This document shows positions 24,415 to 32,523 of a stretch of 34,802 nt of DNA, piece after piece. The DNA lies in NCBI GenBank assembly GCA_019244745.1, contig JAFASF010000417.1, positions 1-34,802 on the forward strand. Direction: 5' to 3'. How positions within the stretch are numbered: the first letter of the stretch is position 1; the number at the start of each line of letters is the position of its first letter. The stretch is from Solirubrobacterales bacterium. GTDB taxonomy: Bacteria; Actinomycetota; Thermoleophilia; Solirubrobacterales; Solirubrobacteraceae. Made by a program: the position numbers and the translations under genes. The notes under the pieces are model-generated. The model had not been told where the DNA came from. It did not search any database and saw nothing but the letters and a program-made list of their open reading frames with translations.

Positions 24415-26565
24415 GTGTTCCTCCTGGCGGCAACCAAGTCGCGGCCGGTCTTCTGGCATTTCACGACGCCGCTGAAGGTCCTCTGGTACGTCCTGGCCGT
24501 CCTGTCGGTGCTGGTGTTTCTCTACGGGGTGGCGCGCCCGATCGTGAAGTGGCGCCGGGGCCACGGTGGCCCTTGGCCGCCGTACCCGTGGCGTGAGCTC
24601 CCGCGTCGACTCGCAACCGGGCTGCGGCTGCTGCTCTCGCACGCGACGATCGCCCGCCGGGACCATCTCGCGGGGTGGGCGCATCGCGGGATCTTCTACG
24701 GCTTCATCGTGCTGTTCGCCGGCACCGTGGTCCTCGGCTTCAACACCGACTTCACCGATCCCGTGTTCGGCTGGAACTACTTCCACGGCAACTTCTACCT
24801 CGCCTACAAGGAGACGCTGAACGTCCTGGGGACGGTGCTGATCGCCGGCGTGCTGGCGATGATGGTGCGCCGGGCCCTGATTCGCCCGCGCAAGCTCGAC
24901 TATGCGAGGCCCGATCGCAACTCGGACGACTCTCAGTTCGATCGGCGCGTGTACGAGGTCGGGGACTGGGCGTTCGTGGTGATCCTGCTCGTCATCGCGC
25001 TGACCGGCTTCGTGCTCGAGGGCGTGCGGATCGCGATGGACGCTCCCGGGTACGCCGGCACGCAGTTCGGCGGCTGGGTCGTGGCCCAGATCATCGGCGG
25101 CCTCAGCCACAGCACTCTCGCGGGGCTGAGGCACGGGCTGTGGTGGTTTCACGGCCTGCTCGCGATCGCGTTCGTGGCGAGCATCCCCTACACCAAGGCG
25201 GCGCACATGCTCACGAGCTACCTGAGCCTGTCGCTGCGCGATCGGCTGGCGGGCAAGCGGCTGCGCGCGATCCCGCCCGAGCGCGCGGATCTGCCCGCGG
25301 GCTACGGGGCGCTGAGCGACTTCAGCCCGCTGCACTTGATGAACCTCGACGCCTGCACGAAGTGCGGCAAGTGCCACGAGGCGTGTCCCGCGAACGCCAC
25401 CGGGCGGCCGCTATCGCCGCGTGACGTGATCCTCGAGCTGCGCGAGCAGGCCAACCACGCCTTCACCGCCGGCGGGATCGGCGGGGTGCTCGGCGGCCTC
25501 ATCAACGAACAGGCCAACGGGGACGGTTTCACCGCGGGCGTGATCGGAGAAGACGGGGTACGGACGGAGACCGTGTGGTCGTGCATGCAATGCAATGCCT
25601 GCGTGGAGGCGTGCCCGGTCGGGATCGAGCAGGCGCCGATCATCAACCAGCTGCGGCGCCGGCTGGTCGAGGAGGGCGAGCTCGACGCCAACCTCCAGTC
25701 GGTCCTGCAAGTGATCCACAAGTCCGGCAACTCGTTCGGCGAGAACCGGCGCAAGCGCGGGCGCTGGACCCAGGAGCTCGAGTTCCAGGTCAAGGACGCG
25801 CGCAAGGAGCCGGTCGACGTGCTCTGGTTCGTCGGCGATTACGCCTCGTTCGACCCCCGCTCACAAAAGGTCACGCGCGCGCTCGCGCGCCTCTTCCAGG
25901 AGGCGAGTGTGGACTTCGGGATCCTCTACGACGGAGAGCGCAACTCGGGCAACGATGTCCGGCGGATCGGCGAGGAAGGGCTGTTCGAGTCCTTGGCGGA
26001 GCAGAACATCGCGACCATCGAGAAATGCGAGTTCAACCGGATCGTCACCAGCGACCCCCATTCCCTGAACACGTTGCGCAACGAGTATCCCGACTTGGGC
26101 GCCAGCTGGACGGTCGCGCACCACACAACGTTGCTGCGCGAGCTGATCGAGTCAGGACGCCTGGACGTCAAGGGCCGGCTCTCCTACCGGGTCACGTACC
26201 ACGACCCCTGCCACCTCGGCCGGTTCAACGGCGAATACGACCACCCGCGGCGGATCCTCGAGCTGCTCGGTTGCACGCTCGTCGAGATGCCACGCAACCG
26301 CGACAACTCATTCTGCTGCGGCGCCGGCGGCGGGCGCATCTGGATCCCGGACACGCCGGGGCAGGAACGCCCCTCCGAGAACCGCATCCGCGAAGCGGTC
26401 AGCCTGCCCGGCGTCGAGCTGTTCGTCGTCTCGTGCCCGAAGGACGTGACCATGTACGAGGACGCGATCAAGACCTCGGGCAACGCCGAGCGGATCCAGC
26501 TCCGTGAGCTCACCGAGCTGATCGAGGAGGCGCTCGTCCCCGCCACTCAGCTGGTGCCGGCCTGA
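24415..26565 (+). CDS. Membrane Fe-S/CCG oxidoreductase, DgcB-like (ETF:quinone type)
   Basis: A 716-residue fusion. The N-terminal half has about six hydrophobic segments (21-40, 92-109, 136-152, 185-203, 222-234, 243-258) with histidines suited to haem b, as in NarI-like domains. Two 4Fe-4S clusters follow (C314, C317, C320, C324 and C390, C393, C396, C400). The C-terminal half has CCG domains: DPCHLGR at 597-603 and CCGAGGG at 634-640. The first CCG is replaced by RNSGND (509-514). Related DgcB-type proteins accept electrons from flavoprotein/ETF systems. Here, following TMADH-ETF, it would reduce the quinone pool and replace a classical ETF-QO. GTG 24415 is the first possible start after an in-frame stop and lacks a ribosome site. 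Confidence 0.88.
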   Translation: MFLLAATKSRPVFWHFTTPLKVLWYVLAVLSVLVFLYGVARPIVKWRRGHGGPWPPYPWRELPRRLATGLRLLLSHATIARRDHLAGWAHRGIFYGFIVLFAGTVVLGFNTDFTDPVFGWNYFHGNFYLAYKETLNVLGTVLIAGVLAMMVRRALIRPRKLDYARPDRNSDDSQFDRRVYEVGDWAFVVILLVIALTGFVLEGVRIAMDAPGYAGTQFGGWVVAQIIGGLSHSTLAGLRHGLWWFHGLLAIAFVASIPYTKAAHMLTSYLSLSLRDRLAGKRLRAIPPERADLPAGYGALSDFSPLHLMNLDACTKCGKCHEACPANATGRPLSPRDVILELREQANHAFTAGGIGGVLGGLINEQANGDGFTAGVIGEDGVRTETVWSCMQCNACVEACPVGIEQAPIINQLRRRLVEEGELDANLQSVLQVIHKSGNSFGENRRKRGRWTQELEFQVKDARKEPVDVLWFVGDYASFDPRSQKVTRALARLFQEASVDFGILYDGERNSGNDVRRIGEEGLFESLAEQNIATIEKCEFNRIVTSDPHSLNTLRNEYPDLGASWTVAHHTTLLRELIESGRLDVKGRLSYRVTYHDPCHLGRFNGEYDHPRRILELLGCTLVEMPRNRDNSFCCGAGGGRIWIPDTPGQERPSENRIREAVSLPGVELFVVSCPKDVTMYEDAIKTSGNAERIQLRELTELIEEALVPATQLVPA

Positions 26566-27314
26566 TGCGACGTCCCCTCATCGGCGTGTCGGCCAGCCTC
26601 CACGACTTCGGGGACTACGGTGGCGTCGGCATTCAACGGCCCCTGTTCGAGGCCGGCGCGATGCCGGTGATGCTCCCCCAGCTTCCGGAAGGGATCGACG
26701 CCGCGCTCGAACTCCTGGACGCGGTCGTGCTCGCGCCCGGGCGCGACATCGATCCGGTGCGCTACGGGCAGCGCCCGGACCCGCTGCTGGCGCCGACCGA
26801 GCCGCAACGGGACGAGGTCGAGCTCGCGCTGGCGCCGGCGGCGCTCGAGCGCGGGCTACCGGTTCTGGGCGTATGCCGAGGGATGCAGGTGCTCAACGTC
26901 GCCCTGGGAGGCACGCTCGTTCAGGACCTGCGGCTCGCCGAACGCTGGCGGGAGCATCCCTCCGACCCGGGGTGGGGAGCGTGGAAGCTGATGGAGGCCT
27001 CCGCGCTGAACCGCGAAACGATTCCGGCCCATCCCCGCCACGAGATCGCGATCTCGGAGCCGAGCATCCTCGCCTCGGCACTCGGAACCACCGAGGTCAC
27101 GGTCAACTCGTTCCACCATCAAGCGCTCGACCAGTTGGGCGATGGGTTGCGGCCGACCGCTGTCGCCCCCGACGGCGTCGTCGAGGCGATCGAGCTCGAT
27201 GGGCAGCCCGTGCTGGGCGTCCAGTGGGAGCTCCAGGAGGAACGGCGGATCGATCCCCGCTTCCAGGCGGTGTTCGACTGGTTCGTCCGCGCCGCTCGGG
27301 ACAACGGGCGGTAG
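26565..27314 (+). CDS. PuuD-like class I glutamine amidotransferase/gamma-glutamyl hydrolase
   Basis: A 249-residue peptidase-C26-type protein like gamma-glutamyl-gamma-aminobutyrate hydrolase. The nucleophile elbow GVCRGMQ (C104) and VNSFHHQAL (H184, H185) are present. The place of the usual GVQWHPE motif, which carries the catalytic His and Glu, is GVQWELQ (218-224). Either other residues serve or the enzyme is inactive or altered. It overlaps the membrane Fe-S gene by one base (TGATG), so it belongs to the methylated-amine operon. Hydrolysis of a gamma-glutamyl amide formed from an amine is the natural guess; no gamma-glutamyl ligase is in view. Confidence 0.8.
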   Translation: MRRPLIGVSASLHDFGDYGGVGIQRPLFEAGAMPVMLPQLPEGIDAALELLDAVVLAPGRDIDPVRYGQRPDPLLAPTEPQRDEVELALAPAALERGLPVLGVCRGMQVLNVALGGTLVQDLRLAERWREHPSDPGWGAWKLMEASALNRETIPAHPRHEIAISEPSILASALGTTEVTVNSFHHQALDQLGDGLRPTAVAPDGVVEAIELDGQPVLGVQWELQEERRIDPRFQAVFDWFVRAARDNGR

Positions 27315-27329
27315 CCGCGCGAGACCCCC

Positions 27330-28157
27330 CTAGGAGATCATTCCCCCGAACTGCCCGCCGGTCACGCCCAGAACCTGGCCGTGGACGTAGTTCGACCACG
27401 GTGAGCACAGGAAGAACACGCCGCCGGCGGCTTCGCGCGGGACACCGGGGCGGCCGAGCGGGATCACCATCGCGCCCAGCGCACGCAGCTGCTCGGGGAT
27501 CCCCAGCTGGACCCGCTCGCCGCCGATCTCGGCCACGTTGTGCTCGTCCTTGACGGCGGTCAAGCGCGTCTCGATGAACCCGAACGCGACTGCGTTGACG
27601 TTGATCTTGAACTGGCCCCACTCCTTGGCGAGGGTCTTGGTGAGGCCGATGACGGCGGCCTTGCCCGAAGAGTAGTTCGCCTGGCCCGCGTTGCCCATGG
27701 TCCCGGAGATCGAGGTCACGTTCACGATCTTGCGGAACACCTCGCGGCCCTCCTCGCGCTCGCGCTTCGCCGGCTCGCGCATGTGCGGAGCGACGGCGCG
27801 GCACATCCGAAACGGGACGACCGAGTGGATGTCGATCATCTTCTGAAACCACTCGTCGCTCATCTTGTGGATCGGCGCGTCGAGGGTGTAGCCGGCGTTG
27901 TTGACGAGGATGTCGACCTTGCCCCACTCGTCGATCACGTGCTGGACGAGCCGGTCGGGGACGCCGGGCTGCGTGAGGTCCCCAGCGAACACGAGCGCGT
28001 CGCCAGAGATCTCCGAAGCGGTCTGCTCGGCGACGTCGCCGTCGAGGTCGTTGATGAGAACCTTCGCGCCGTGGTCGGCCAGCAGCTCCGCCGTCGCACG
28101 GCCGATCCCGCGCGCCGAGCCGGTGACGATCGCCACCTTGTCATCCAGGAGTGCCAT
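27330..28157 (-). CDS. Short-chain dehydrogenase/reductase (FabG-like)
   Basis: A 275-residue classical SDR: TGSARGIG cofactor loop, VNNAG, catalytic SIS followed by YSSGK, and a C-terminal VLGVTGGQFGG. An insertion of basic/acidic residues (HMREPAKREREEGREVFRK) precedes the catalytic serine strand, lengthening the helix before it. It likely reduces or oxidises a 3-keto/hydroxy compound. It converges on the PuuD-like gene with a 15-nt gap and diverges from the small DUF6457-like gene. AGAGG lies upstream of the ATG. The substrate is unknown; a role in acyl-CoA metabolism fits the acyl-CoA dehydrogenases further right. Confidence 0.88.
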   Translation of the reverse strand: MALLDDKVAIVTGSARGIGRATAELLADHGAKVLINDLDGDVAEQTASEISGDALVFAGDLTQPGVPDRLVQHVIDEWGKVDILVNNAGYTLDAPIHKMSDEWFQKMIDIHSVVPFRMCRAVAPHMREPAKREREEGREVFRKIVNVTSISGTMGNAGQANYSSGKAAVIGLTKTLAKEWGQFKINVNAVAFGFIETRLTAVKDEHNVAEIGGERVQLGIPEQLRALGAMVIPLGRPGVPREAAGGVFFLCSPWSNYVHGQVLGVTGGQFGGMIS

Positions 28158-28265
28158 CTCGCTTGCCTCTCTTCTTTGGTTTGTCGTTTGGCAGGCGGGA
28201 GATCATGCCGTACGTCAACAGATAGAGTCCGGCGACGCATGGCCTCCGACCGGAGAACTTCATCC

Positions 28266-28484
28266 ATGAACGCACGGGAATGGCTGGCAGCCTATGCCGA
28301 GAAGCTCGGCACCACGCCGCCAACGACCGAGGAGTTCAAGAAGCTCCTCGACCTGTCGGCGGAGGCGGCGCATGCCTCGGAGCGGGTGGCCGCCCCGGTC
28401 GCGTGCTGGGTCGCGGCCAAGGCCGGAATCCCGCTCGACGACGCTCTCGCCCGGGCCAAGGAGATCGGCGGCGACGACGGCTGA
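28266..28484 (+). CDS. Small helical protein, DUF6457-like
   Basis: A 72-residue protein: NAREWLAAYAEKLGTTPP, EFKKLLDLSAEAAHASERVA, APVACWVAAKAG and IPLDDALARAKEIG. The pattern AAHASERxAAPxxCWxAxxAG is what I recall of DUF6457, a small domain often near molybdenum-cofactor guanylyltransferase genes in actinobacteria. Function is unknown. GGAG lies ten bases before the ATG, and a TAGAGT -10-like element is at 28223-28228. It is divergent from the SDR and runs into the next gene, whose coding similarity begins at its stop codon. No MobA-like gene is visible here. Confidence 0.65.
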   Translation: MNAREWLAAYAEKLGTTPPTTEEFKKLLDLSAEAAHASERVAAPVACWVAAKAGIPLDDALARAKEIGGDDG

Positions 28485-28500
28485 GCGCCAACACGACATC

Positions 28501-29646
28501 GTGCTCTTCGGCGCCACCGGGTTCACCGGCGGCTTGACTGCCGAGTACCTCGCCGCCCACGCCCCCGAGACCACGCGCTGGGCGCTGGCGGGGCGAAACC
28601 GCGAGAAGCTCGAGGGGGTGCGCAGCCGGCTGGCGACGACCAATCCGCGCTGCGCGGAACTGCCCCTGCTCCAGGCGCACACGGGCGACGCCGCCGCGAT
28701 CCGCGACCTCGCGGATTCGACCAGGGTCGTGATCTCGACCGCCGGTCCCTACATTCTCCACGGGGAGCCGCTCGTCGCCGCGTGCGCGGCCTCCGGAACC
28801 GATTACGTCGATCTGACCGGCGAGCCGGAGTTCGTCGATCTGATGTGGCTGCGCTACCACGCCCAGGCCGAGCGCTCCGGCGCCCGGATCGTCCATTCCT
28901 GCGGATTCGACTCCATCCCGTACGATCTCGGCGCGCTGTTCACCGTCGAGCAGCTCCCCGAGGGCGTGCCGATCGCGCTCGAGGGATTCGTCAGCGCGCG
29001 CGGAACCTTCTCCGGCGGCACGTTCCACTCGGCGCTGGAAATCATGGGGCGGCTCCGCCAGGCACAGCGCGTGGCGGCCCAGCGCCGCGAGATCGAGCCC
29101 CGGCCCAAGGGGCGAAGAGTCCGGGGAATCCGCGGCAAGCCGCACGAACAGAGCGACGCCGGCGGGTGGGTCGTTCCGTTCCCCACCATCGATGCCCAGA
29201 ACGTGCTGCGCTCCGCGCGGGCGCTCGACCGCTACGGCCCGGACTTCAGCTACAGCCACTATCTGGTGGCGGGCCCGCTGCCGGTCATGGCGGGGATCAT
29301 CGCTGCCGGAGCGGGCTTTGTCGCACTGGCGCAGCTGGCGCCGGCTCGCGACCTGCTGGGGAGGCTCAAGGACCCGGGGGAGGGGCCATCGCCGGAGCAG
29401 CGGGCAAAGGGGTGGTTCCGGGTGCGGATGGTCGCGCGGGCCGACGGCACGCGCCTCGTCACCGAGATCTCGGGCGGCGATCCGGGCTACGGCGAGACGT
29501 CGAAGATGCTCGCGGAGTCGGCGCTGTGCCTCGCGCATGACGAGCTGCCTGAGCGCGCCGGGCAGCTGACGCCGGCGGTCGCGATGGGCGATGCCCTGCT
29601 CGCGCGCCTCCGGAACGCAGGCATCGAGTTCAAGGTCGTGGAATAG
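28501..29646 (+). CDS. Saccharopine dehydrogenase-like / trans-acting enoyl reductase-type protein
   Basis: A protein of about 381 residues with an NAD(P) fold LFGATGFTGG, the VVISTAGPYILHGEPLVAAC segment, DYVDLTGEPEFV and HSCGFDSIPYDLG, the pattern of the saccharopine dehydrogenase-like proteins that include mycobacterial trans-acting enoyl reductases. A hydrophobic segment (about 260-280) is also typical. Start choice is difficult. GTG 28501 is the first conventional in-frame start after the preceding gene, but the fold begins about eight codons earlier (AERQHDIV), where only ACG at 28477 could start. ATG 28372 would overlap the small gene by 113 bases. It is transcribed with the decarboxylase gene three bases downstream of its stop. 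Confidence 0.78.
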   Translation: MLFGATGFTGGLTAEYLAAHAPETTRWALAGRNREKLEGVRSRLATTNPRCAELPLLQAHTGDAAAIRDLADSTRVVISTAGPYILHGEPLVAACAASGTDYVDLTGEPEFVDLMWLRYHAQAERSGARIVHSCGFDSIPYDLGALFTVEQLPEGVPIALEGFVSARGTFSGGTFHSALEIMGRLRQAQRVAAQRREIEPRPKGRRVRGIRGKPHEQSDAGGWVVPFPTIDAQNVLRSARALDRYGPDFSYSHYLVAGPLPVMAGIIAAGAGFVALAQLAPARDLLGRLKDPGEGPSPEQRAKGWFRVRMVARADGTRLVTEISGGDPGYGETSKMLAESALCLAHDELPERAGQLTPAVAMGDALLARLRNAGIEFKVVE

Positions 29647-29649
29647 GCG

Positions 29650-31080
29650 ATGTCGACCACGAGGTCGCGGCCGAGCACCGATCTACGAACGGACGGCGCC
29701 GCCGCCCTGGAGTGGGCGGCGCGCTACCTCGAGCGCGTCGGCGAGCTCCCGGTGCTCGCACAGGTCGCGCCGGGCGAGATCCGCCGGCGCCTGCCGACCA
29801 CCGCGCCCGAGGAGCCCGAGCCGTTCTCAAACATCCTTTCGGATCTCGACGAAGTGCTGCTCCCCGGAATCACGCACTGGCAGCACCCCCGCTACTTTGC
29901 CTACTTCGCCACCAGCTCGGCCGAGCCGGCGATCCTCGCCGAGCTGCTCGCCGCCGCGCTCAACTCGATCGCGATCCTGTGGCGCACGGCGCCCGCGGCA
30001 ACCGAGCTCGAGGGTGTGGTGCTCGACTGGGCCGCGCACCTGCTCGGGCTGCCGCCAGGCTGGCACGGGCACATCGAGGACAGCGCGTCGACGTCCACGC
30101 TGACCGCGATCATCGCGGCGCGGGAGGCGACCGGGCGCGACCTCGTGGTGTGCTCCGAGCACGCGCACTCCTCGGTCGACAAGGCCGCGCGCATGCTGCG
30201 GATGCGTCTGCACAAGGTTCCGTGCGACGAACAGTTCCGGATGCGCACGGACGGGCTCGATGAGGTCCTGTCCGAGGCCGCCGTTATCGTGGCTACTGTT
30301 GGTACGACCGCGTCGACGGCGGTGGATGCGGTTCCGGCGATCGCGGACGCGTGCGACCGGGCGAGAGGCCGTAAGCACGGTGGCGGCCGGGAGGACGGTG
30401 GCGGCCATGGGCACGCCGGCAGCCGGGACCGCGCCGGCAGCCGTGACCACGCCGGCGCATGGCTGCACGTCGACGCGGCGTACGCCGGCTCGGCGATGGT
30501 GTGCCCCGAGCACCGCTGGGCGTTCGCCGGCGTGGACCGGGCCGACTCGGTCGTCGTCAACGCCCACAAGTGGATGCTGACCACCATGGACTGCTCGCTC
30601 TTGTGGACGCGCCGGCCCGAGGACTTCCGCAACGCGTTCAGCCTGATCCCCGAGTACCTGAGGACGCCCGACGCCGAGGACGCGCTCAGCCTGAGCGAGT
30701 ACGGACCCGCGCTCGGGCGGCGCTTCCGCGCGCTCAAGCTGTGGGCCGTGCTGCGCTGCTACGGACGCAACGGCCTGCAGGCGCACATCCGCGGCGGGGT
30801 GGAGTTCGCGGCAGCGTTCGAGCAGTGGGTGCGATCGGAGGCCGGGTGGGAGGTGTGCGCGCCGCGCCACTTCTCGGTCGTGTGCTTCCGGCTCGAGGGC
30901 GAGGACGACCGCAACCGGGCGCTGCTCGAGCGGGTCAACGCGAGCGGCGAGATCTTCATCTCCCACGCGATGCTCGCCGGTCGCTATGTGCTGAGGCTCG
31001 CGGTCGGGCAGATGCACACTACCGCGGACGATGTGCGCCGCGCCTGGGACGTGCTCCGCCGCGAGGCGCGCACGCTGTGA
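29650..31080 (+). CDS. Aromatic-L-amino-acid decarboxylase-type PLP enzyme
   Basis: A 476-residue group II PLP decarboxylase. HPRYFAYFATSS (79-90), DSASTSTLTAIIAARE (144-159), VATVGTTASTAVD, WLHVDAAYAG with PLP-ring Asp275, and the Schiff-base K307 in NAHKW are present. Usual substrates are tryptophan, phenylalanine, tyrosine or DOPA, giving arylalkylamines. Between the DACDRARG helix and WLHVDAA, homologues have one or two residues; here about 28 low-complexity residues (243-270) made of six-residue repeats are inserted by an 18-bp minisatellite. The reading frame is intact and flanking motifs are normal, so activity is likely. NAHKW rather than NPHKW is a small variation. Its stop overlaps the next gene's GTG. 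Confidence 0.88.
   Translation: MSTTRSRPSTDLRTDGAAALEWAARYLERVGELPVLAQVAPGEIRRRLPTTAPEEPEPFSNILSDLDEVLLPGITHWQHPRYFAYFATSSAEPAILAELLAAALNSIAILWRTAPAATELEGVVLDWAAHLLGLPPGWHGHIEDSASTSTLTAIIAAREATGRDLVVCSEHAHSSVDKAARMLRMRLHKVPCDEQFRMRTDGLDEVLSEAAVIVATVGTTASTAVDAVPAIADACDRARGRKHGGGREDGGGHGHAGSRDRAGSRDHAGAWLHVDAAYAGSAMVCPEHRWAFAGVDRADSVVVNAHKWMLTTMDCSLLWTRRPEDFRNAFSLIPEYLRTPDAEDALSLSEYGPALGRRFRALKLWAVLRCYGRNGLQAHIRGGVEFAAAFEQWVRSEAGWEVCAPRHFSVVCFRLEGEDDRNRALLERVNASGEIFISHAMLAGRYVLRLAVGQMHTTADDVRRAWDVLRREARTL
30377..30458 (+). repeat. In-frame 18-bp minisatellite inside the decarboxylase gene
   Basis: Four full units (30377-30394, 30395-30412, 30413-30430, 30431-30448) and a partial fifth. Units 1 and 2 share ACGGTGGCGGCC, and units 3 and 4 share CGCCGGCAGCCG. 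The encoded six-residue units are GGGRED, GGGHGH, AGSRDR, AGSRDH, then AGA. Length is a multiple of three, so copy-number change would keep the frame. Confidence 0.85.
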
Positions 31081-32513
31081 TCGCGGTTCCTGCGGTTCCG
31101 ATCCCGTCGAACGGGTTCCCGCGGCCGCCGGCGTTCATCGGCGCGCCCGCCGTGCGCCGCCCGGTTCGCGGCATCCCGCCGATCCCGCGGAACCCGTTCA
31201 TCGCGCCGAACGGCGACTCCGAGATTCACGATGACGCCTGGCAGACCGACGCCTACACGCGCGGCGGCCCGCTCGGGCGCTCGCCGCGGACGTTCTCGTC
31301 GATGCTCAACCCGATCGGCGATTGCGGCTCGATCACGTTCGACCGGCGCGGACGGGTGGTGTCGATCTGCGTCGGGCTGGGCGGGCCGCGGCTGTACATG
31401 TTCGATCCGCGGACGCTGGCCCCGCTCGCGACGTTCGACCTGCCGCCGCGCCAGACGGTCCCTACCAATATCTTCCAGGACTTCACCGGGGGCGGGTACT
31501 TCTATCTCGACGACCAGGGCCGAGTCATCACCGGCACCAACACCCGGCACATCTGCGTGATCGCCGAACGCACCGGGGCACCCGGCTTCAGGCTCGTTCG
31601 CGACTACGACCTGAGCCGGGTCCTGCGCCCCGCCGAGCAGATCACATCGGCGCTGCCCGACTCGCGCGGCCTCGAATGGTTCGTCGCGCGGACGGACGGC
31701 GTGGTCGGGACGCTCAACTTCACAACCGGCAGGATCCGCGCCATCCGCCTGGGGCGCGGCGCGGATGGGGAAATTGAGAACTCGTTCGCGACCGACCAGC
31801 ACGGCGGCGTGTACATCGCCACGAACCGTCGTCTGTATCGCTTCATCGCCGACGCGAACGGACGGGCGAAGATCACCTGGCGGATCGCCTATCCGAACAC
31901 CTTCGAGCGCAAGCCCGGGCAGGTCGATGCCGGCACCGGGACGACCCCTACGGTGATGCCGGGCGGGTACGTGAACATCATCGACAACGCCGACCCCATG
32001 GACGTCATGGTCTACCGTACGGCGCTGCGCCCGAAGTGGGGTCGGACCGTTTGCCGGGTCCCGGTGTTCGCCCGCGGCGCGAGCGCCGACGAGAACTCCC
32101 TGATCTCGGTCGGTCGTTCGATGATCGTCGAGAACAACTACGGCTACACCGGCCCCACCTCGATCGCCGGCGGCAAGCTGACCGCGCCCGGGTTCGAGCG
32201 CATCGACTTGAGCCGCGAGGGGCGCGGCTGCCGCGTGGTCTGGATCAACCGCCGCGAGCGCGCGCCCACCGTCGTCTCGAAGCTGTCCGTCGCCAACGGG
32301 CTTATCTACACCTATACCAAGGGGCCCGGCCGCAGCGACCCGTGGTACTGGACCGCGCTCGACTTCCGCACCGGCCGTGCGGTGTTCAAGGCCCTCGCCG
32401 GCACGGGGTCGTTCAACTACAACAACAACTACTCCGGGATCGCGATCGGCCCGAACCGCACGGCCTACCTGGGCGTGCTGGACGGCATCATCGCGCTCCG
32501 GGATTCCAGGTAA
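31077..32513 (+). CDS. Unrecognised propeller-like protein coupled to the decarboxylase
   Basis: A 478-residue protein without a recognised family name. It opens with a Pro/Val-rich stretch (IAVPAVPIPSNG), then NGDSEIHDDAWQTDAYTRGG, and continues with repeating strands such as GSITFDRRGRVVSICVGLGG, GGGYFYLDDQGRVITGTNT, DQHGGVYIATNRRLYRF and SGIAIGPNRTAYLGVLDGII. That suggests a beta-propeller of SMP-30/PQQ-like type. No convincing signal peptide, membrane segment or metal motif is seen. GTG 31077 overlaps the decarboxylase stop (GTGA), so the two are translationally coupled and probably functionally linked. The 3' end is followed by three tiled palindromes. Confidence 0.75.
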   Translation: MIAVPAVPIPSNGFPRPPAFIGAPAVRRPVRGIPPIPRNPFIAPNGDSEIHDDAWQTDAYTRGGPLGRSPRTFSSMLNPIGDCGSITFDRRGRVVSICVGLGGPRLYMFDPRTLAPLATFDLPPRQTVPTNIFQDFTGGGYFYLDDQGRVITGTNTRHICVIAERTGAPGFRLVRDYDLSRVLRPAEQITSALPDSRGLEWFVARTDGVVGTLNFTTGRIRAIRLGRGADGEIENSFATDQHGGVYIATNRRLYRFIADANGRAKITWRIAYPNTFERKPGQVDAGTGTTPTVMPGGYVNIIDNADPMDVMVYRTALRPKWGRTVCRVPVFARGASADENSLISVGRSMIVENNYGYTGPTSIAGGKLTAPGFERIDLSREGRGCRVVWINRRERAPTVVSKLSVANGLIYTYTKGPGRSDPWYWTALDFRTGRAVFKALAGTGSFNYNNNYSGIAIGPNRTAYLGVLDGIIALRDSR

Positions 32514-32523
32514 GAACTTGGAA

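Noticed and set aside
24007-25377. 456-codon frame antisense to etfA and the membrane Fe-S gene
   Set aside because: Low-complexity composition, crosses a gene boundary and the intergenic palindrome, no motif.
30377-30458. Frameshift or assembly error in the decarboxylase
   Set aside because: The insertion is a multiple of three and motifs on both sides stay in one frame, so a true in-frame repeat is the simpler reading.
29827-31017. 396-codon frame antisense to the decarboxylase
   Set aside because: Sense gene has HVDAAYAG and HKW PLP motifs; the antisense frame is compositionally biased shadow.
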